10,015 nt of DNA from Alphaproteobacteria bacterium (GTDB lineage Bacteria; Pseudomonadota; Alphaproteobacteria; Puniceispirillales; UBA1172): NCBI GenBank assembly GCA_021296375.1, contig JAGWAQ010000020.1, forward strand, positions 1 to 10,015, read 5' to 3'. The notes below the pieces were generated by a model that saw only the letters and a list, made by a program, of their open reading frames with translations, was not told where the DNA came from and ran no database searches. Below are positions 6,633 through 10,015 of the stretch, in pieces. Positions within the stretch are counted from its first letter, which is position 1; each line of letters opens with the position of its first letter. Position numbers and translations under genes: made by a program.

Positions 6633-7124
6633 TCAGGTCAGGTGATCGATATCTTCATCCGACAGGTTGCCGGGGACGATGGTGATCGGCACACGGCATT
6701 CCGCCGCCCCTTTGTTGGTCAGGTAATTGATCAACGGGCCTGAATTTTCGCCATTGGTGTTGGCGCCGAGGATGAGCATGGAAATATCATCCTCTTCGTT
6801 GATCAGGTTGATCAACTCGGATTTAGGTTCACCTTCACGCAGATAGACCATGGCTTGGGTGCCGGTCAATTCATTGACATATTCGGCATTGGTCCCCAGC
6901 AGGTTTTCCGCTTGTTCGCGCGCTTCATCACGCATCAATTCGCCGACACCGGCCCAATGCTGGAATTCCGCCGGCGGGATGCAATACAGCAAGGCAATCC
7001 GCGCATCAACCCGGGCGGCACGGCGGCAGGCGTAATACAACGCCTGATGCAGTTCCTCGGAATCATCAATAACCACAAGGAAGACGCGATCAGATCTCAT
7101 TTCGGTTTTCTTGGCTTTTGCCAT
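6633..7124 (-). CDS. Universal stress protein (UspA family)
   Basis: A 163-residue single-domain cytoplasmic Usp. The first strand VFLVVIDDSEE (14-24) carries the Asp that opens the nucleotide site in this family. The HQALYYACRRAAR helix (26-38) and ISMLILGAN (114-122) complete the Rossmann-like core. The canonical ATP loop G-2x-G-9x-G-S/T is not clear: after LGAN the chain reads TNGENSGPLINYL (123-135), so ATP binding may be altered or lost. The ATG at 7124 has a strong ribosome binding site, TAGGAG, that overlaps the TAG stop of the gene before it; the genes are 9 bp apart. It is the last gene of the operon, ending at a strong terminator. The role is unspecified stress adaptation linked to the membrane proteins encoded upstream. 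Confidence 0.88.
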   Translation of the reverse strand: MAKAKKTEMRSDRVFLVVIDDSEELHQALYYACRRAARVDARIALLYCIPPAEFQHWAGVGELMRDEAREQAENLLGTNAEYVNELTGTQAMVYLREGEPKSELINLINEEDDISMLILGANTNGENSGPLINYLTNKGAAECRVPITIVPGNLSDEDIDHLT

Positions 7125-7133
7125 AACAAGCTC

Positions 7134-7883
7134 CTATTTCCGGAAGACGGCCGCGGCCAGCCAACCTGAAGCGACTGCAAAGATGATAGCAAAAATTCCG
7201 TAAAAAGGGGCATAATCATGCGCCATCCGATAAATCATCGCGCTCAGCCCGCTTTTTGAAACGGTGATCGACGAGACGTTTTCATTGACCACCGCGCCAT
7301 CGCGGAAATGCAGGGTGCGGACCTTGTATTTCCCCGGCATGATATTGGCAGGGATATTGATGTCGGTGCGGAACAACACATCACCAATCACCTTGATCTT
7401 GCCGGGCTGGTCAGACCACAGGCCCGTGGCTTGCATGTTGCGAATAAGCGCGGCTTTCCATTCCTCAACGGGGCCTTCGTCGATGCTGCTGTCGTCATCA
7501 AGTTTGAAGGGAATATAATCAAACCCGAGGCGGTTCAGCTTGAGGGTGTTGCGGCTGGCGATATCGTCAAGCGGACGGGTGGACAGGATATGGTAAAAGC
7601 TGGGCAGCCCCACCACATCGGCGTTCTCGGTGTTCAGCCAGATCCCCGCGACCTTGTCTTTGCGGCGAATGGCGATCTTCTTTGAAGGGCCGGTGACGAT
7701 AATCGCAATATCGTCAATGCTGGCACGGTCAAACGCCCCGAACAACAGCAGTTCAGCGCCGGTGAAATCGGTGGTGATGAAGACTTCTTCCTGATCAAGA
7801 TCAGCAACCAGCTTTTCCAGTGCTGATGCCGGCAAAGCCAAAGTGATCAAGGCAAGGGTGAGGGCAAACCAACGCGCGATCAT
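7134..7883 (-). CDS. Alph_Pro_TM / TIGR02186 family membrane-anchored periplasmic protein
   Basis: A 249-residue protein with a Sec signal peptide (1-21, ending ALPASA), a periplasmic beta-rich middle (about 22-215) and one C-terminal membrane helix (about 226-246) with a short basic end (FRK). Recognisable stretches are GAELLLFGAFDR (42-53), VTGP (63-66) and the late RTDINIPANIMPGKY block (172-186). This matches the conserved alphaproteobacterial family PF09608/TIGR02186, whose function is not established. The ATG at 7883 overlaps the stop of the upstream TSUP gene in an ATGA junction, and GGAG about 8 bases upstream supports it. Tight linkage to a TSUP anion transporter suggests a periplasmic accessory to that transporter; this is inference. 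Confidence 0.85.
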   Translation of the reverse strand: MIARWFALTLALITLALPASALEKLVADLDQEEVFITTDFTGAELLLFGAFDRASIDDIAIIVTGPSKKIAIRRKDKVAGIWLNTENADVVGLPSFYHILSTRPLDDIASRNTLKLNRLGFDYIPFKLDDDSSIDEGPVEEWKAALIRNMQATGLWSDQPGKIKVIGDVLFRTDINIPANIMPGKYKVRTLHFRDGAVVNENVSSITVSKSGLSAMIYRMAHDYAPFYGIFAIIFAVASGWLAAAVFRK

Positions 7884-8794
7884 CGCAGGAACTCCACTGA
7901 GAAGAGATCTTCAGGGGTGATCACCACATCAAACACCAGCTTGCCGCAAACCATCAGCACCAGCAGGGCGAGCAGGCCGCGCAATTGTTCACCCTTCAGC
8001 AAGGCGCCAATGCGGGTGCCGAACTGCGCGCCAATCACCGCCCCGAGCAGCAGCAGGAAGGCGAGCATGATATCCACGGTCTGTGTCTGGACCGATTGCA
8101 GGAAGGTGACGTTGGCCGTCACGAAAATAATCTGGAACAGGGAGGTTCCCACCACCACGGCGGTCGGCATCCCCAACAGGTAAATCATCGCCGGAACCAT
8201 GATGAAGCCGCCGCCAACACCCATGATGGCGGACAGCACCCCGACGATCGCCCCGACACCAAACGGCAGAAGAGCGGAAATATAAAGCTTGGATTTCCGG
8301 AAGCGCATTTTAAGCGGCAGGCCATGCAGCCAGTTGTGCTGATGAAGCTTGCCGCGACGGGCGCCCGGTTGCCGCGACCGCATGATGGCGCGGATGCTTT
8401 CCATCAGCATCAACGAGCCGATCAGGCCGAGAAAAAGAATAAAGCTGAGCTTGATCACCACGTCGATCTGCCCGAGGTCACGCAACAGGGCAAATAACGC
8501 CACCCCGAGGGTTGAGCCGGTCAAGCCACCGGCCAGCAAAACCAGCCCCATCTTGATGTCAACATTACCACGGCGGAAATGCGCCAATACCCCTGAAACA
8601 GAAGAAGCGACGATCTGATTGGCTTCGGTGCCCACCGCCACCGGGGCAGGGACGCCAAGGAAAATAAGCAACGGTGTCATCAAAAACCCGCCGCCGACAC
8701 CAAAAATTCCAGACAAAAGGCCGACGGCCCCACCAAGCCCAACGATGGTGAACACGTTCATCGAAAGCTCAGCGATTGGCAGATATACATACAT
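7880..8794 (-). CDS. Sulfite exporter TauE/SafE family (TSUP) permease
   Basis: A 304-residue inner-membrane protein with eight or so hydrophobic stretches and the internal two-fold repeat of the family: SGIFGVGGGFLMTPLLIFLG (28-47) and SAIMGVGGGFIMVPAMIYLL (188-207). TSUP members move sulfite, sulfonates, thiosulfate or other small anions; the substrate here cannot be assigned. A charged cytoplasmic loop with many Arg, Lys and His separates the halves (about 136-167). The start at 8794 keeps a YLPIAE-S-N N-terminus that I recall as common in alphaproteobacterial homologues, but no clear ribosome binding site precedes it. An ATG at 8761 is the alternative, with a weak GAG upstream. It is the first gene of a three-gene operon with Alph_Pro_TM and Usp. 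The ArsR-type repressor gene lies 222 bp upstream on the same strand. Confidence 0.9.
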   Translation of the reverse strand: MYVYLPIAELSMNVFTIVGLGGAVGLLSGIFGVGGGFLMTPLLIFLGVPAPVAVGTEANQIVASSVSGVLAHFRRGNVDIKMGLVLLAGGLTGSTLGVALFALLRDLGQIDVVIKLSFILFLGLIGSLMLMESIRAIMRSRQPGARRGKLHQHNWLHGLPLKMRFRKSKLYISALLPFGVGAIVGVLSAIMGVGGGFIMVPAMIYLLGMPTAVVVGTSLFQIIFVTANVTFLQSVQTQTVDIMLAFLLLLGAVIGAQFGTRIGALLKGEQLRGLLALLVLMVCGKLVFDVVITPEDLFSVEFLR

Positions 8795-8871
8795 GATAGG
8801 AACAGCTTGTGTTTAATTATTCCTGACGTATAGCACCATCAGGTTGATAACGCTAATAAAGTTTTCTAATC

Positions 8872-8917
8872 ATCGCCGTAATAAATGGCAGGGCATCGCC
8901 ATAAGAAACGGCAGGGT
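8872..8917. repeat. Tandem pair of imperfect 23-bp repeats
   Basis: Two adjacent 23-bp units (8872-8894 and 8895-8917) both follow the pattern ATCGCC-RTAA-KAAA-YGGCAGGG-Y. They match at 19 of 23 positions by direct comparison. Each has an internal GCC...GGC pairing potential. They lie about 80-120 bases upstream of the TSUP start. Confidence 0.7.
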
Positions 8918-8930
8918 TTCCTCATGAAAA

Positions 8931-8969
8931 ACCGCCATAAACGACCGCCATGAGCAACCGCCATGAGCA
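8931..8969. repeat. Three 13-bp tandem repeats
   Basis: Units at 8931-8943 (ACCGCCATAAACG), 8944-8956 and 8957-8969 (both ACCGCCATGAGCA) follow each other without a gap. The last two are identical and the first differs at three positions. The core CGCCAT is shared with the 23-bp repeat at 8895-8917, so the whole stretch 8872-8969 is one repeat-derived block. Confidence 0.75.
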
Positions 8970-8994
8970 ACAGTTCACTTACGCCGCGGGTGAT

Positions 8995-9009
8995 GGCCCG
9001 AAACGGGCC
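8995..9009 (-). terminator. Possible hairpin terminator after the arsR-type gene
   Basis: GGCCCG (8995-9000) and CGGGCC (9004-9009) form a perfect 6-bp GC stem with a 3-base loop, starting 8 bases past the repressor stop codon on the minus strand. No T-run follows in that direction, so termination would be inefficient or factor-dependent. Read-through into the TSUP operon is possible. Confidence 0.35.
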
Positions 9010-9016
9010 TGGGCCG

Positions 9017-9418
9017 CTATTTTCTGGGGGAAAGCACAGGGTCACGTTCATAGATGGTGTTCAGCAAGGCCATGATTTGTTCAACATTCTTGTCGTTGAT
9101 CGAATAATAGACCATTTGGGAATCCCGCCGTGCTTTGAGAATTTTGGCCCGGCGCAACCGCCCGAGATGCTGGGACAGGGCCGATTGGCTCAAGGTCTGG
9201 CTCATTTCCTCAAGCTCTTTCCCCGACAATTCCTTGTTGTTGATGAGATAGGAGAGGATCTGTAGCCTTTGGCTGTTGCTCATCGCCTTCATGACCGTGG
9301 TGGCGCGAGAGCGATCAGTAATCGCACCTTGCCGCTGGCGCACCCGGCTATAGGTTTTTGGTGAAGATGCGTTGGCCTCATCACCGGCATCGTTCTTTGG
9401 TGTTGATTTAAACCACAT
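9017..9418 (-). CDS. ArsR/SmtB family winged-helix transcriptional regulator
   Basis: A 133-residue regulator. The winged-helix core runs from about 38 to 122: MKAMSNSQRLQILSYL (43-58), the recognition region TLSQSALSQHLGRLRRAKIL (75-94), and the wing ARRDSQMVYYSIND (96-109). It most resembles the BigR/SqrR/NolR branch, where SQSALSQHL...RRD is typical. The protein contains no cysteine, so it has neither the metal-binding cysteines of ArsR/SmtB nor the redox cysteine pair of BigR/SqrR persulfide sensors. An N-terminal extension of about 38 polar and basic residues precedes the core. The ATG at 9418 has only a weak ribosome binding site (GGA about 9 bases upstream), and a shorter start is possible. 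Its position upstream of, and codirectional with, a TSUP operon suggests it controls that operon or itself. That is inference. Confidence 0.85.
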   Translation of the reverse strand: MWFKSTPKNDAGDEANASSPKTYSRVRQRQGAITDRSRATTVMKAMSNSQRLQILSYLINNKELSGKELEEMSQTLSQSALSQHLGRLRRAKILKARRDSQMVYYSINDKNVEQIMALLNTIYERDPVLSPRK

Positions 9419-9543
9419 GATCGTTGTCCATTTCTAAAAGGTCAGCTCATGTTGAGGATAGGGCATTAAAATTAAAATTTACTTAACTCCGGCCAAAAAA
9501 GATTTGGGGTGCTAAGATGATGAAAAAAAAGTAAATTAGAGCC
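9419..9543. promoter_or_regulatory. AT-rich divergent promoter region of the arsR-type and DUF1285 genes
   Basis: This 125-bp gap is much richer in A and T than the genes around it. The stretch 9466-9486 (TTAAAATTAAAATTT followed by ACTTAA) has TTAA at both ends and overlapping A/T half-repeats. It is a plausible autoregulatory site for the ArsR-type protein. A TAAGAT hexamer (9513-9518) could be a -10 for the DUF1285 gene, but no -35 was seen at the right distance. Confidence 0.4.
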
Positions 9544-10015
9544 ATGGCTGTAAAGAAAAAAATGAATTTTTCACAAGTTGATCTGGCGGAACTTGCGCGC
9601 AAGCATGAAGACAACGGCTTGCCTGCGCAGGATTTTGACATGCGGATTGATGACATGGGCACCTGGTTTCACCAAGGCGGCGAGATCAAGCGTCAGGCGC
9701 TGGTGAAACTTTTTGCCTCGGTCTTAACCCGTCTTGATGACGGCAGTTACTGGCTGATCACCCCTGCTGAACGCGGCCGTATCGAGGTGGCGGATGCGCC
9801 TTTCTACGCGCCGTTGATCGAATTTGAGGGCGAGGGCAATGACGGGCGCATCACCATCATCACCTCACTTGAAGATCGCGTCGTGCTGGGGGCGGACCAC
9901 ACCATCCGAGTTGAATATGACGATGGGGGGGCGCCGCGGCCTTATGTTAATATTCGCGGCGGGCTGGATGCACTGCTGGCGCGATCGGTGTATTATGACC
10001 TGGCGGAACGCGCGG
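9544..10015 (+). CDS. DUF1285 family protein, C-terminus cut by window edge
   Basis: 157 codons are present and the frame runs off the right edge; full members are somewhat under 200 residues, so most of the protein is seen. The family signature appears as DMRIDDMGTWFHQGGEIKR (32-50) followed by QALVKLFASVLTR, then YWLITPAERGRIEVADAPF. There is no signal peptide or membrane helix. The function of DUF1285 proteins is not established. In many alphaproteobacteria I recall the gene being followed by a Nudix hydrolase and a CCA-adding enzyme gene. The ATG at 9544 has a poor ribosome binding site (AGAG only two bases before it). An in-frame ATG at 9562, preceded by an A-rich AAAGAAAAAA, is a real alternative. 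Confidence 0.82.
   Translation, partial: MAVKKKMNFSQVDLAELARKHEDNGLPAQDFDMRIDDMGTWFHQGGEIKRQALVKLFASVLTRLDDGSYWLITPAERGRIEVADAPFYAPLIEFEGEGNDGRITIITSLEDRVVLGADHTIRVEYDDGGAPRPYVNIRGGLDALLARSVYYDLAERA

Larger units (their letters stand above)
8795..9016. other. 222-bp intergenic region upstream of the TSUP operon
   Basis: No gene was found here; the one minus-strand open frame crossing it reads through the repeats and looks spurious. It contains two kinds of short tandem repeat (listed separately) and a possible end-of-arsR hairpin. It also has a CCTGA/TCAGG inverted repeat (8822-8826, 8839-8843) and an AGGAA/TTCCT inverted repeat (8798-8802, 8820-8824) close to the TSUP start. The promoter of the operon should lie here, but no convincing -35/-10 pair was seen on the minus strand. 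Confidence 0.5.

Noticed and set aside
8872..8969. Possible CRISPR array
   Set aside because: The units are 13 or 23 bp, directly adjacent and without unique spacers; no cas gene is nearby.
8866..9051. 61-codon minus-strand open frame upstream of the TSUP gene
   Set aside because: It overlaps the end of the regulator gene and its sequence is produced by the short tandem repeats; there is no ribosome binding site or family resemblance.
9517..9534. Mini open frame ATG ATG AAA AAA AAG TAA before the DUF1285 gene
   Set aside because: Five codons in a poly-A stretch with no clear ribosome binding site; most likely chance.

Overview
The window looks like a chromosomal segment of a moderately GC-rich alphaproteobacterium, possibly a marine or free-living type that uses methylated amines. 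The clearest lineage clues are the alphaproteobacterial-type membrane protein at 7134-7883 (Alph_Pro_TM / TIGR02186), the DUF1285 gene at the right edge, and the pairing of a pyrrolysine-free MttB-like methyltransferase with a dimethylglycine-dehydrogenase-like flavoprotein. No rRNA, tRNA, CRISPR array, transposase or phage gene was seen. Gene density and codon usage look even throughout.

Left half (1-6616). Two minus-strand genes, an MttB-family methyltransferase followed by an M81/MlrC-family metallohydrolase cut by the left edge, are transcribed away from a 117-bp divergent promoter region. On the plus strand lie an FAD-dependent oxidoreductase/GcvT fusion of the dimethylglycine/sarcosine dehydrogenase type and then tupB and tupC, the permease and ATPase of a tungstate-type ABC importer. 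No periplasmic binding protein (TupA) or corrinoid protein is in view. A reasonable reading is a C1 module: methyl groups of a quaternary or tertiary amine are removed by the MttB-like enzyme and by the folate-linked flavoprotein. Tungstate import could then feed a tungsten-dependent formate dehydrogenase encoded elsewhere. That last link is inference.

Right half (6617-10015). A tightly packed minus-strand operon runs from 8794 to 6633: TSUP (TauE/SafE) permease, Alph_Pro_TM protein, universal stress protein. The first two genes overlap by ATGA. The stop codon of the second forms part of the ribosome binding site of the third. A strong intrinsic terminator for this operon lies inside the 3' end of the convergent tupC. 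Upstream of the operon is a repeat-containing 222-bp gap and then an ArsR-family repressor gene with no cysteine. An AT-rich divergent intergenic region follows, and a DUF1285 gene runs off the right edge.

The points most worth a second look are the two mutually exclusive hairpins in the tupB leader, a Glu in the GcvT domain where Asp is usual, the tandem repeats at 8872-8969, the cysteine-less ArsR next to a TSUP transporter, and the terminator embedded in tupC. I do not see a clearly novel multi-gene system. The interest is in gene combinations and in regulatory structure.
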